Position numbers and translations under genes: made by a program. A stretch of 64,000 bases of DNA from Cognatishimia sp. 1_MG-2023. GTDB taxonomy: Bacteria; Pseudomonadota; Alphaproteobacteria; Rhodobacterales; Rhodobacteraceae. The DNA lies in assembly GCF_030548175.1 (NCBI RefSeq), contig NZ_JAUORX010000013.1:1-64000 (forward strand), given 5' to 3'. Under the pieces are notes generated by a model. The model was not told where the DNA came from, ran no database searches, and saw only the letters and a program-made list of their open reading frames with translations. Positions 46,684 through 54,936 of this stretch are shown one piece after another (position 1 is the first letter of the stretch; each line of letters begins with the position of its first letter).

Positions 46684-47967
46684 ATGAAATTGAAATTGGC
46701 AACTCTGGCGCTTGGCGCCACTATGGCCGCAGGCCCAGTAATGGCGGACCTTGTGTTCCCATCACTCAGCTACCGCACCGGCCCATTCGCGGCAGGCGGA
46801 ATTCCATTTGCTGACGGTTATGCAGATTACTTCACACTGCTCAACGAACGTGATGGCGGCATCGGCGGCGAAATCGCTCAGGTTCCTGAGTGTGAAACAG
46901 CCTATAACACCGAAAAAGGTGTGGAATGCTACGAGGCCACAAAAGACGCAGGCGCGTTGATCTATCAACCGCTGTCCACTGGCATCACCTATCAGCTAAT
47001 CCCAAAAGTGACTGCTGATGACATCCCAATGCACACAATGGGCTATGGTCGGACATCCGCGAAAAACGGTAAAGTCTTTAGCCACGTGTTCAACTACCCA
47101 GCCAACTACTGGGATGGCGCGTCTGCTGGCGTGAACCACTTCCTCGAGCAGTCCGGTGGATCTCTGGAAGGCAAGAAAATCACCTTGCTGCACTTTAACG
47201 GTGCCTATGGTCGTGAGCCAATCCCAACACTGGAAGCTCTGGCTGAAAAGCACGGCTTTGATTTCAACGCGATCCCAATCGACTATCCAGGCCAAGAGCA
47301 GAAATCTCAGTGGCTGCAGATCCGTCGTGAAAAGCCTGACTATATCCTGTTCTGGGGTTGGGGCGTGATGAACCAAGTTGCGATCCAAGAAGCAGCGAAC
47401 ATCCGTTATGACATGAACAACTTCATGGGTATCTGGTGGTCTGGTTCTGAGAACGATGTGAAGCCAGCTGGCGACGGCGCAAACGGCTACAAATCCGTTC
47501 AGTTCCACAACGTTGGCTCTGACTTCCCAGTCTTTGATGACATCCAGAAATACGTTGTTGATGCAGGCAAAGCAGCCGGCGCTGGCGATCAAGTGGGTTC
47601 GGTTCTGTATAACCGTGGCGTTTACGCAGCCTTCCTTGCAGCAGAAGCTGCCAAGCAGGCACAAGACGCCAACGGCACTTCTGCGATTGACGCAAGCATG
47701 ATGCGCGATGCGATGGAAAATCTATCCATCACAGCCGACATCATGACCGCAGCAGGCCTGCCGAACTTTGGCCCAGAGTTCTCTGTGTCCTGTGCAAACC
47801 ACGGTGGTGACGGCATGTCAGCTATCGCACAGTGGGACGCCTCCGCACAAAGCTGGTCTTTGATTTCTGACTTCGCAACCTCTGATGCCTCGGTGATCAC
47901 ACCTCTGATCGACGCAGACTCAGCGGCCTACGCAGCAGAAAACAAAATCGAAATGGGCTGCAACTAA
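46684..47967 (+). CDS. ABC transporter periplasmic substrate-binding protein (Type 1 PBP)
   Basis: The 427-aa secreted protein has a signal peptide (LATLALGATMAAGPVMA) and then the two-lobed Type 1 periplasmic-binding fold of the LivJ family (GIGGEIAQVPECETAYNT; ITLLHFNGAYGREPIPTLEAL). The ligand cannot be read; co-occurrence with two adenylating enzymes favours a carboxylate rather than leucine. GGGAGGAGAA precedes the ATG. A GC-rich hairpin at 47977-48002 follows the stop, a usual stabiliser for abundantly expressed binding proteins. Confidence 0.88.
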   Translation: MKLKLATLALGATMAAGPVMADLVFPSLSYRTGPFAAGGIPFADGYADYFTLLNERDGGIGGEIAQVPECETAYNTEKGVECYEATKDAGALIYQPLSTGITYQLIPKVTADDIPMHTMGYGRTSAKNGKVFSHVFNYPANYWDGASAGVNHFLEQSGGSLEGKKITLLHFNGAYGREPIPTLEALAEKHGFDFNAIPIDYPGQEQKSQWLQIRREKPDYILFWGWGVMNQVAIQEAANIRYDMNNFMGIWWSGSENDVKPAGDGANGYKSVQFHNVGSDFPVFDDIQKYVVDAGKAAGAGDQVGSVLYNRGVYAAFLAAEAAKQAQDANGTSAIDASMMRDAMENLSITADIMTAAGLPNFGPEFSVSCANHGGDGMSAIAQWDASAQSWSLISDFATSDASVITPLIDADSAAYAAENKIEMGCN

Positions 47968-47976
47968 GCCTTTCTT

Positions 47977-48002
47977 TGCCCGGCTGGTTCGCCGGCCGGG
48001 CA
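47977..48002 (+). promoter_or_regulatory. GC-rich hairpin between the binding-protein gene and livF
   Basis: TGCCCGGC (47977-47984) and GCCGGGCA (47995-48002) form a perfect 8-bp stem with a 10-nt loop, 9 bp past the binding-protein stop. It lacks a T-tract and sits within an operon, so partial termination or mRNA 3'-end protection, as for maltose-binding protein messages, is more likely than full termination. Confidence 0.7.
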
Positions 48003-48027
48003 CCCCATCGACTTTAGGAATACTCAC

Positions 48028-48852
48028 ATGTTCGACGCAGCCCCATCTGACGAGACCCTGCTAGAGGTCAATAACATTGAGGTCATCTACAACCACGTGA
48101 TCCTCGTGCTGAAAGGTGTCAGCCTTAGCGTTCCCAAAGGCGGCATCACCGCGCTATTGGGCGGCAACGGTGCCGGTAAAACAACAACCCTCAAGGCTGT
48201 CTCTAATCTGCTGCATTCCGAGCGCGGCGAAGTCACCAAAGGCACGATCAGCTATCGCGGTGATCGGGTCCAAGACCTTGATCCAGCCGCCCTTGTGAAA
48301 CGCGGTGTGATTCAGGTGATGGAAGGCCGTCACTGTTTTGAACACCTCACCGTCGAAGAAAACCTTCTGACCGGTGCCTATACCCGCAGCGACGGCAGCG
48401 CGAATGTCGCCGACGACCTTGAAATGGTCTACAGCTATTTCCCCCGCCTCAAAGAGCGTCGCAAATCCCAAGCGGGCTACACCTCTGGCGGCGAACAACA
48501 GATGGTCGCCATGGGCCGCGCCTTGATGAGCCGCCCAGAAACCATCCTGCTTGATGAACCATCCATGGGTCTCGCCCCACAATTGGTCGAACAGATCTTT
48601 GAGATCGTCAAAGAAGTGAATGAAAAAGAGGGCGTCTCGTTCCTCTTGGCAGAGCAAAACACCAACGTGGCCCTGCGCTATGCGCATTACGGATACATCT
48701 TGGAATCGGGTCGCGTTGTTATGGACGGCCCAGCCGCAGAATTGCGCGAAAACCCAGACGTCAAAGAATTCTATCTGGGCATGTCCGAAGAAGGTCGCAA
48801 ATCCTTCCGCGACGTGCGGTCCTACCGCCGCCGCAAACGTTGGCTCAGCTAA
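48028..48852 (+). CDS. livF: Branched-chain amino-acid type ABC transporter ATP-binding protein (LivF-like)
   Basis: The 274-aa ATPase has Walker A (LLGGNGAGKTTTLKAVSN), signature YTSGGEQQMVAMGRAL and Walker B LLDEPSMGLAPQ, and is the LivF partner of the livG product. It is separated from the binding-protein gene by 60 bp, which contain the hairpin at 47977-48002. A 105-bp spacer with several alternative GC-rich stems lies between its stop and the PaaK-like gene. Confidence 0.92.
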   Translation: MFDAAPSDETLLEVNNIEVIYNHVILVLKGVSLSVPKGGITALLGGNGAGKTTTLKAVSNLLHSERGEVTKGTISYRGDRVQDLDPAALVKRGVIQVMEGRHCFEHLTVEENLLTGAYTRSDGSANVADDLEMVYSYFPRLKERRKSQAGYTSGGEQQMVAMGRALMSRPETILLDEPSMGLAPQLVEQIFEIVKEVNEKEGVSFLLAEQNTNVALRYAHYGYILESGRVVMDGPAAELRENPDVKEFYLGMSEEGRKSFRDVRSYRRRKRWLS

Positions 48853-48896
48853 GCCTCTGGCATTCTACCAAAAGACTGACTGCTCCGTTCCTCCGC

Positions 48897-48933
48897 GGGG
48901 CAGGGCCCCAAACGAAAAATGGGGCAGGTGCCC
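48897..48933 (+). promoter_or_regulatory. Attenuator-like alternative stems upstream of the PaaK-like gene
   Basis: Four complementary segments lie in order: GGGGC (48897-48901), GCCCC (48905-48909), GGGGC (48921-48925) and GCCC (48930-48933). Segments 1-2, 2-3 and 3-4 can pair, so the 1-2/3-4 and 2-3 structures exclude each other. Segment 4 ends 10 nt before the AAGGA ribosome-binding site of the next gene. Stems are only 4-5 bp, and no leader peptide is obvious. Confidence 0.35.
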
Positions 48934-48957
48934 AAAAGATAATAAGGAATGGGACGT

Positions 48958-50178
48958 ATGAGCCTGCATTTTGATGAGCTGGAAACACGATCTGCCGACG
49001 CGCGTGCGGCTGATTTGGCCAAGGCATTGCCTGCGCAAATTGCCCGCGCAAAGGCCTTACCGGGCTACGCAACCTCGCTCGCAGGAATTGACCCAGCTGC
49101 AATCACCCAGATCGCGGATCTGGCGCGCATCCCGGTATTACGCAAATCTGATCTTACAATGGCACAGGCAAACCTCGGCCCACTTGGCGGCTATAACGCA
49201 AAACCGGCCAATAGCTTTGCCCATATGTTCCAATCCCCCGGTCCCATCTACGAACCCGGCGGCGACGGTCATGATTGGTGGCGCATGGGTCGCTTCCTAA
49301 AAGCATGTGGCATCGGCGAAGACGACATCGTGCAAAACTGCTTTGGGTATCACCTCACACCCGCTGGCATGATCTTTGAAAGCGGCGCGCGTGCAGTTGG
49401 TGCCACCGTGATCCCAGCAGGCACAGGCCAAACTGAATTGCAGGTCCAAGCCGCCGCTGCCATTGGCACCACAGCCTACGTTGGTACGCCAGATTACCTA
49501 AAAGTCATCCTCGACAAAGCCGAAGCCATTGGTACCAAATTGCAGATCACCAAAGCAGCCGTCGGTGGCGGCGCGCTCTTCCCAAGCCTGCGCCAAGAAT
49601 ACGCAGATCGCGGCATCACCTGCCTGCAATCCTACGCTACCGCTGATTTGGGCAACATCGCCTACGAATCCCCCGCAATGGAAGGCATGATCATCGACGA
49701 ACACGTTATCGTTGAAATCGTAACTCCCGGAACCGGCATACCCGTGGCACCGGGGCAGGTGGGCGAGGTTGTGGTCACCACATTCAACCCCGATTACCCA
49801 CTGATCCGTTTCGCAACAGGCGACTTGTCCGCTGTCCTTCCGGGCGAAAGCCCCTGTGGCCGCACCAATATGCGCATCAAGGGCTGGATGGGCCGCGCTG
49901 ATCAGACTGCCAAGATCAAGGGCATGTTTGTGCGTCCAGAACAGGTCGCTGCCCTTGTCGCCCGCCATGACGAGATTAGCAAAGCTCGCGTCATCGCCAG
50001 CCGAGAGGGTGAAATGGACGTTATGACCGTGCAACTTGAAACCGAGGCTGACAACGAAACCGCCTATCTCGACAGCGTTATTGGTACCTTAAAACTTAAA
50101 GGCAAGGTTGAACTGGTCGCCCCCGGCACGCTGCCAAACGATGGCGTCGTGATCGAAGACCAACGCAAATACGATTAA
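48958..50178 (+). CDS. PaaK-like AMP-binding protein with altered P-loop
   Basis: The 406-aa protein is related to phenylacetate-CoA ligase: it has the GTPDYLKVI segment, the acidic catalytic Tyr/Asp region (SYATADLGNIAYE), the hinge-like GRADQTAKIKGMFVRPEQV and a C-terminal RKYD Lys. At the place of the usual Ser/Thr-Gly-Thr-Thr-Gly P-loop it has FQSPGPIYEPGGDG, so the ATP-phosphate loop is atypical. The ATG at 48958 is nine bases past AAGGA; an ATG at 48949 has no spacing. It closes the operon, and with the first ligase frames the importer. Confidence 0.75.
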   Translation: MSLHFDELETRSADARAADLAKALPAQIARAKALPGYATSLAGIDPAAITQIADLARIPVLRKSDLTMAQANLGPLGGYNAKPANSFAHMFQSPGPIYEPGGDGHDWWRMGRFLKACGIGEDDIVQNCFGYHLTPAGMIFESGARAVGATVIPAGTGQTELQVQAAAAIGTTAYVGTPDYLKVILDKAEAIGTKLQITKAAVGGGALFPSLRQEYADRGITCLQSYATADLGNIAYESPAMEGMIIDEHVIVEIVTPGTGIPVAPGQVGEVVVTTFNPDYPLIRFATGDLSAVLPGESPCGRTNMRIKGWMGRADQTAKIKGMFVRPEQVAALVARHDEISKARVIASREGEMDVMTVQLETEADNETAYLDSVIGTLKLKGKVELVAPGTLPNDGVVIEDQRKYD

Positions 50179-50214
50179 TATCAGCCTTCTCCCCGCTCTT
50201 ACACATGGCTGATA

Positions 50215-50250
50215 GAAAGCGCGCCTCCTACACGGCGCGCTTTCGCATTT
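50215..50250 (+). terminator. Terminator of the ABC transporter operon
   Basis: A perfect 10-bp stem (GAAAGCGCGC, 50215-50224, with GCGCGCTTTC, 50235-50244) and a 10-nt loop are followed by GCATTTTTT. It lies 36 bp past the PaaK-like stop. Confidence 0.9.
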
Positions 50251-50337
50251 TTTCCCCTGATTTTGCTCATGTCTTTGCCAAATAGTGATTCTGGCGCACA
50301 CTGCGCATGGGGATGAGACATTTGATAGGAGGGGGTT

Positions 50338-51978
50338 ATGCGGTTTTTCACAACGGCATTTGTATTACTTTCAATGGGTTTCGCTACGCCAGTATTGGCG
50401 CGCGATGTGGCTTTGGTGATTGATCAAGGGGACTATCGCAGTCTCACGGATCTTCCGCGCGATAGCCGCATATCTGCCATGGCGGATCAGCTAGAATCCG
50501 ATGGGTTCGAGGTCACACGCCTAGCAAACGCCACACTCGGCGAACTGCGCGCTGCCGCGTTTTCCACACAATCCGCGGCACAAGCAGATGCGGAACGCGT
50601 CGTGATCATCGTCCGCGGTCACATCGTTGCCGACGGTCAAACCAACTGGCTCCTCGCGCAAGAGGCCCGCACACCAGACCGCTTTGATATTGGCAGCAAA
50701 GCCTTGCCGCTCGCCCTCTTTGACAGTGCATTAACCTCAACCGCAGGCCGTTCTTTGTTGGTGCTGATCGACAATCCGCGCGCCCTGTCAAACCTCAGCG
50801 ATCTCGCTCCAACCGCTGCCAACAATCCCGCCCCACAAGGCGTCACGCATCTACGCGGCGACAGCCGCGCTGTACAATCCGCGCTGACGAAACTGCTCAC
50901 TCAAGGCGCCACAACCGCCGAAGTCGCCCAAGACAGCGGCAACGCAACCCTCTCGGGCTTTATCTCGCGCGCAGTGGCCTTCTCTGCATCACCCACCACA
51001 TCAACACCAATAGAACCACCGTCTCAAGACATCGGCGAAATCGCGTATTGGAGCGCGGTTCGCGACATCGGCACACCCGAGGCGCTGCAAGCCTACATAA
51101 ACCGCTACCCCAACGGCCTCTTTACCGCTGACGCCCGCAGCCAAATCACCGCCCGTGTGCAAAACCGCGAAACCCGCCTGAAAGAAGCAGAAGCCGCGCT
51201 TGCGCTCAACCGCGACAAGCGCCGCTCAATCCAACGTGACCTATCGCTGCTGGGCTATAATCCGCGTGGCATCGACGGCGTCTTTGGCCCCGCCACCCGC
51301 CGCGCTGTGTCTGCATGGCAAGCCGATCAAAACCTTGAACCGCACGGCTACCTAGATCGCGACCAGCTTGCCTTGATGCAAGAATTCGCCCTGCGCCGCG
51401 CCGCCGAGCTCGAAGAAGAAGCCCGCCGTCGCCGCGCCATCGAAGACGCCCGCGACCGCGCCTTCTGGCAAGAAACCGGCGCGCGCAATACCGAGCCCGG
51501 CTACCGCAGCTACCTCAAAGAATTCCCTGACGGTGTCTTTGCCAGCTTGGCCCGCGAACGCCTTGACGAAATCGAAGCCGAACGCCGCGCCGAAATGGAT
51601 GCCCGCGAACGCAACGCGTGGGACATTGCCAGCGACGCCAACACGATTGGCAGCTACCAACAATTCCTTGCAGACTTCCCCAACGGCGTCTTTGCTGAAG
51701 CCGCCCAAAGCCGCATCGCGGAACTCAACAATGAGGAAACAGAAGAGGACGCGCGCCGCAAATACCTTGGTACCGAAAACGCGGTAGCAGGCAACGGTGC
51801 AGCCCGTCTCTTGATTGAAAGCCGCCTTTCAAACCTTGGCCTCAAGCCTGGCAAAGTCGATGGCGACTTTACCCGCGACACCCGCCGAGCACTGCGCCGA
51901 TTCCAAAAAGCGCGAAATCTGACCGTAACCGGCTATGTCGATCAGGCCACAATGGTACAGCTCTTGCTCGGTCGGTAG
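50338..51978 (+). CDS. Secreted degenerate caspase-like protein with two peptidoglycan-binding domains
   Basis: The 546-aa exported protein (signal peptide ending ATPVLA, about residue 21) has an N-terminal caspase-like (C14) fold: ALVIDQGDYRSL, ADAERVVIIVRGH with His95, and VLIDNPRAL where active relatives have the DACRDNP-type Cys loop. The Cys is missing, so it is probably a pseudo-enzyme. After a linker come helical repeats ending YPNG/FPDG/FPNG-type turns (about 242, 400, 445) and two PG_binding_1 domains (about 300-350 and 490-545, with GIDGVFGPATRRAV and KVDGDFTRDTRRAL). It probably binds the cell wall. Confidence 0.72.
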   Translation: MRFFTTAFVLLSMGFATPVLARDVALVIDQGDYRSLTDLPRDSRISAMADQLESDGFEVTRLANATLGELRAAAFSTQSAAQADAERVVIIVRGHIVADGQTNWLLAQEARTPDRFDIGSKALPLALFDSALTSTAGRSLLVLIDNPRALSNLSDLAPTAANNPAPQGVTHLRGDSRAVQSALTKLLTQGATTAEVAQDSGNATLSGFISRAVAFSASPTTSTPIEPPSQDIGEIAYWSAVRDIGTPEALQAYINRYPNGLFTADARSQITARVQNRETRLKEAEAALALNRDKRRSIQRDLSLLGYNPRGIDGVFGPATRRAVSAWQADQNLEPHGYLDRDQLALMQEFALRRAAELEEEARRRRAIEDARDRAFWQETGARNTEPGYRSYLKEFPDGVFASLARERLDEIEAERRAEMDARERNAWDIASDANTIGSYQQFLADFPNGVFAEAAQSRIAELNNEETEEDARRKYLGTENAVAGNGAARLLIESRLSNLGLKPGKVDGDFTRDTRRALRRFQKARNLTVTGYVDQATMVQLLLGR

Positions 51979-51994
51979 GTGCTAACCCATTAAC

Positions 51995-52036
51995 AATAGG
52001 GCGAAATACCGACGCCGCGATTTCGCCCTATTTTTA
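51995..52036 (+). terminator. Terminator after the caspase-like gene
   Basis: A perfect 13-bp stem (AATAGGGCGAAAT, 51995-52007, with ATTTCGCCCTATT, 52020-52032) with a 12-nt loop is followed by TTTT. It is 16 bp past the stop. Confidence 0.93.
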
Positions 52037-52095
52037 AGCTAAAACTCTCTGAACCTGCGGACATCTTGCCCGCGCAAACAGGCATCGGAGCAGAC

Positions 52096-53073
52096 ATGCC
52101 AACGACATATCTTGATCAATTTTGGGCAATTGACCCATTCTCCCCGCCTCCTGTCGGAACCACTTTGGTTGTCGAAAAATACGAGCTGATTGACCAAGAT
52201 GATGACAATGACATTGGCCCTGGTGATACGATCAATGGCATCGGCATCGACCGCGCCTATCCCGGCGATACGGTCACGGTGGACAATGGCGACGGCACCA
52301 CATCGACCATCACGGGCATCACGTTTTACATGTCCGATGGGTCACGGCTCTTCACGCCGACTGATGGCTCTGTCCTTGAAGATGCTCCGCTGGATTCGAC
52401 CACCTACGTCACTTCAACAGGCGTGCTGGATGTGGGCACAGATCTGGGCCCGCCTTGTCTGGTTGCTGGTACAAAAATCAAAACATCGATGGGCGAGGTC
52501 CCGGTCGAAAAACTACACGCAGGCATGACAGTTCTTGGCCCAGACGACCGCAAGCTGAAACTGCGCATGGTTCTAAAAACCTCGTTCACCGCCCGCGATC
52601 TGGCGAATAACCCAAATCTAGCACCAGTCCGGATCGTGGCCGGGGCCTTGGGCAATGGCCTACCGACCTGCGACCTTATCGTATCCCGGCAGCACCGCAT
52701 GTTGCTGAACGCTCCCGTAGTGGAACGCATGTTCGGCGATTCCGAAGTCTTGGTACCCGCCATCAAGCTGACCAAGCTGCCCGGCATCTACCTAGACACG
52801 GATTTCCCACTGGTCACCTATTTCCATTTGGTCTTTGACCAACACGAAATCATCTTTGCAGAAGGCGCTGCAACCGAAAGCCTCTTTACCGGCCCAGAAG
52901 CGATGCGCGCCGTCTCAGCAGAGGCGCGCGAGGAATTGCTAACCATGTTCCCAGAACTTGCAGAACACGACTGTGTCGGCAGCCCAGCTCTTCCGATCCC
53001 AAAGGATCAAAAGCAAAAGGCGCTGATTGGCCGTTTGGTTAAAAACGACCAGAAAATCCTGCACCGCACCTAA
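52096..53073 (+). CDS. Hint-domain protein
   Basis: The 325-aa protein has an N-terminal Asp/Gly/Thr-rich region (about 1-118) resembling calcium-binding or secreted adhesin modules and, from Cys121 (CLVAGTKIKT), a hedgehog/intein-like Hint domain: GEVPVEKLHAGMTVL and the block VSRQHRMLL. Hint domains cleave their own backbone at the leading Cys. The ATG at 52096 (five bases after GGAG) was chosen over a TTG at 52066. No signal peptide is visible, so type I-like secretion is possible. Target unknown. Confidence 0.78.
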   Translation: MPTTYLDQFWAIDPFSPPPVGTTLVVEKYELIDQDDDNDIGPGDTINGIGIDRAYPGDTVTVDNGDGTTSTITGITFYMSDGSRLFTPTDGSVLEDAPLDSTTYVTSTGVLDVGTDLGPPCLVAGTKIKTSMGEVPVEKLHAGMTVLGPDDRKLKLRMVLKTSFTARDLANNPNLAPVRIVAGALGNGLPTCDLIVSRQHRMLLNAPVVERMFGDSEVLVPAIKLTKLPGIYLDTDFPLVTYFHLVFDQHEIIFAEGAATESLFTGPEAMRAVSAEAREELLTMFPELAEHDCVGSPALPIPKDQKQKALIGRLVKNDQKILHRT

Positions 53074-53093
53074 TTCACAGAACAGACGGCACA

Positions 53094-53126
53094 AAAAAAC
53101 CGCTCCTAAAAAGGAGCGGTTTTTTT
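53094..53126. terminator. Bidirectional terminator between the Hint gene and rpmJ
   Basis: The stem ACCGCTCC (53099-53106) / GGAGCGGT (53113-53120) is flanked by A6 and T7 runs, so it can stop both the Hint gene and the convergent rpmJ transcript. Confidence 0.92.
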
Positions 53127-53152
53127 TAATGCTTGCCAAAGGCGTCGGGAAA

Positions 53153-53278
53153 TTAACCCTGACGTGCCTTAAAACGAGGCTGCGTCTTGTTGATCACGTA
53201 GACACGGCCCTTACGGCGCACAACACGGCAATCGCGGTGACGCGCTTTGAGCGAGCGGAGTGAGTTCTTGACCTTCAT
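53153..53278 (-). CDS. rpmJ: 50S ribosomal protein L36
   Basis: The 41-aa protein reads [19 protein letters not shown], then [14 protein letters not shown] and PRFKARQG, the recognisable alphaproteobacterial L36 lacking the four-Cys zinc finger of the classical form (only one Cys). GGAGAAGACCC lies upstream of the ATG at 53278. It is a single gene between the shared terminator and tRNA-Val. Confidence 0.95.
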   Translation of the reverse strand: MKVKNSLRSLKARHRDCRVVRRKGRVYVINKTQPRFKARQG

Positions 53279-53348
53279 GGGTCTTCTCCTTAGTCGCGGC
53301 GCGGCGTGCGCCAGTTAACGGGCGGTCCAGAATGGACCAGTGAATTCA

Positions 53349-53423
53349 TGGTGGGCGATACAAGGATCGAACTTGTGACCCCTTCGATGTCAACGAAGTG
53401 CTCTACCGCTGAGCTAATCGCCC
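53349..53423 (-). tRNA. tRNA-Val (GAC)
   Basis: The minus strand folds into a full cloverleaf: acceptor GGGCGAT/ATCGCCC, D-arm GCTC-AGCGGTA-GAGC, anticodon stem CTTCG/CGAAG with loop TTGACAT (anticodon GAC), and T-arm ACAAG/CTTGT with TTCGATC. The discriminator A and an encoded CCA complete 75 nt. Confidence 0.96.
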
Positions 53424-53573
53424 ATGAAACCTTTGCGAAACATCTTACCCTTTAGAAAAAAGAGCACGGAATTCCACGCTGGTGGGCGGTCTATAAAAGG
53501 AGTCGCAGAAGGGATCAAGGGCTTTCACCAAATATCTTTTCCGGTCTATCATTTAATTAGAACAGGAGAGTCG

Positions 53574-54434
53574 ATGCCCACACGCGCCTACATATTAGAT
53601 CGTCCAAAGACACGCAGCTCTTCAGTGGTTTTCGCCTCTCCACACAGCGGAAATGACTATCCAGATTGGTTCTTACGCCGGTCGATTCTAAATGCCCGCA
53701 AAATTCGCAGTAGCGAAGATGCCTTTGTGGATCGGTTGTTTGACATCGCCCCCACGCTTGGCGCCCCATTGCTGCGCAGCGGGGCACCGCGTGCCTTTGT
53801 GGATTACAACCGCAGTGCGGACGAGCTTGATCCTGCGTTAATCGCGGGAATCAGATGGGTTGGGAACAATCCGCGCGTTGTCTCGGGCCTAGGGGTAATC
53901 CCGCGAGTCGTTGCAAATGGGCAAGCCATTTACCGTGGAAAATTGTCCCGGCAAGAGGTCGAGGCACGGCTAAAAAACTATTGGCACCCCTATCACAACA
54001 CCCTTCAAACGCTATTAGACGAGGCGCGACAGGATTTCGGCGAGGCGATTCTCATTGATTGCCACTCCATGCCCCACGAAGCCATCGAAAACGTGCGGGT
54101 TCATAACGGCAAACGCCCTGAAATCGTACTGGGCGACCGGTTTGGCGCATCGGCCAGATCGGAAATCGTTGACGGCATCGAAGACGCCTTTGTCAAAGCG
54201 GGTTTTGTGGTGTCCCGGAATACGCCTTTTGCTGGGGCCTATGTGACCCAACACTATGGCCGCCCGGCCCGCGGGCAGCACACGGTTCAGATTGAAATTG
54301 ATCGATCTCTCTACATGGACGAACGCCGCATTCAGCCCAATCCACGCTTCGAAGCATTTCGCGCAGCTTTGCAGGGCGTGATCTCAGACATCGTTGCCAT
54401 TGGCCAACCAGAACAACGTGTGGCGGCCGAGTAA
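53574..54434 (+). CDS. N-formylglutamate amidohydrolase family protein
   Basis: The 286-aa zinc hydrolase has the family motifs SPHSGNDYPDWF (with the SPHSG metal-site His), DYNRSADELDP and ILIDCHSMPHEA (metal-binding Asp/His), and QIEIDRSLYMDE. Relatives cleave N-formylglutamate in histidine degradation or formyl groups from other amino acids. No hut gene is adjacent. The ATG at 53574 is eight bases past AGGAGAG; the open frame runs 50 codons upstream to the edge of the tRNA but is unlike the family. Confidence 0.87.
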   Translation: MPTRAYILDRPKTRSSSVVFASPHSGNDYPDWFLRRSILNARKIRSSEDAFVDRLFDIAPTLGAPLLRSGAPRAFVDYNRSADELDPALIAGIRWVGNNPRVVSGLGVIPRVVANGQAIYRGKLSRQEVEARLKNYWHPYHNTLQTLLDEARQDFGEAILIDCHSMPHEAIENVRVHNGKRPEIVLGDRFGASARSEIVDGIEDAFVKAGFVVSRNTPFAGAYVTQHYGRPARGQHTVQIEIDRSLYMDERRIQPNPRFEAFRAALQGVISDIVAIGQPEQRVAAE

Positions 54435-54456
54435 ACTCGGCGCACCACTGATTAAA

Positions 54457-54915
54457 TCACGCGGCTTTATATTCCGGCTCTGCATGAAGGGCGCGGAAGG
54501 CAATGGACAAGCGGTTCCAAGAGTTGATCATGGTGATCGCAGCTGTCAGTTGAACCATTTCTTGATCGCTGAATTGGGCACGAACAAGATTATATAGCGC
54601 ATCATCAGGCGATTGCTGGCCCAAGACTGTCAACGACTCGGTCCATTTCAAAGCTGCGCGTTCGCGCTCTGTAAACAGAAAGCTGTCATGCCATGCGGCG
54701 ACCAAATACAGGCGTTGTTCAGTCTCGCCATCTTTGCGCGCTTCGCGTGTGTGCATATCGATGCAAAAGGCGCAGCCATTGATCTGGGATGCTCGCAATT
54801 TGATCAGATGAAGCAGGCTGTGCTCTAGTCCAGTTTCCTCGATCACTGTGTTCAGCGTCAGGAAATTTTGCATAAGTGTAGGGGCCGCGGCCCAGTAGTT
54901 TAGGCGTGGTTCCAT
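54457..54915 (-). CDS. Carboxymuconolactone decarboxylase/AhpD-like peroxidase
   Basis: The 152-aa protein has the AhpD core with the CXXC pair in INGCAFCIDMHTREA (about 47-61), whose two Cys reduce alkyl hydroperoxides or act in a disulfide relay. The ATG at 54915 is the second of two, with GGAGACG correctly spaced before it. It follows the Rrf2 regulator gene by 21 bp and is probably its direct target. It can serve peroxide defence. Confidence 0.86.
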   Translation of the reverse strand: MEPRLNYWAAAPTLMQNFLTLNTVIEETGLEHSLLHLIKLRASQINGCAFCIDMHTREARKDGETEQRLYLVAAWHDSFLFTERERAALKWTESLTVLGQQSPDDALYNLVRAQFSDQEMVQLTAAITMINSWNRLSIAFRALHAEPEYKAA

Positions 54916-54936
54916 GGTCGTCTCCATTTTTCTAAA

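Noticed and set aside
46996-47664. 222-codon open frame antisense to the binding-protein gene
   Set aside because: Shadow frame; the sense strand encodes a full Type 1 binding protein with signal peptide.
53424-53573. Longer N terminus for the N-formylglutamate amidohydrolase-like gene
   Set aside because: The extension begins at the very edge of tRNA-Val and lacks family similarity, while a proper ribosome-binding site precedes the ATG at 53574.
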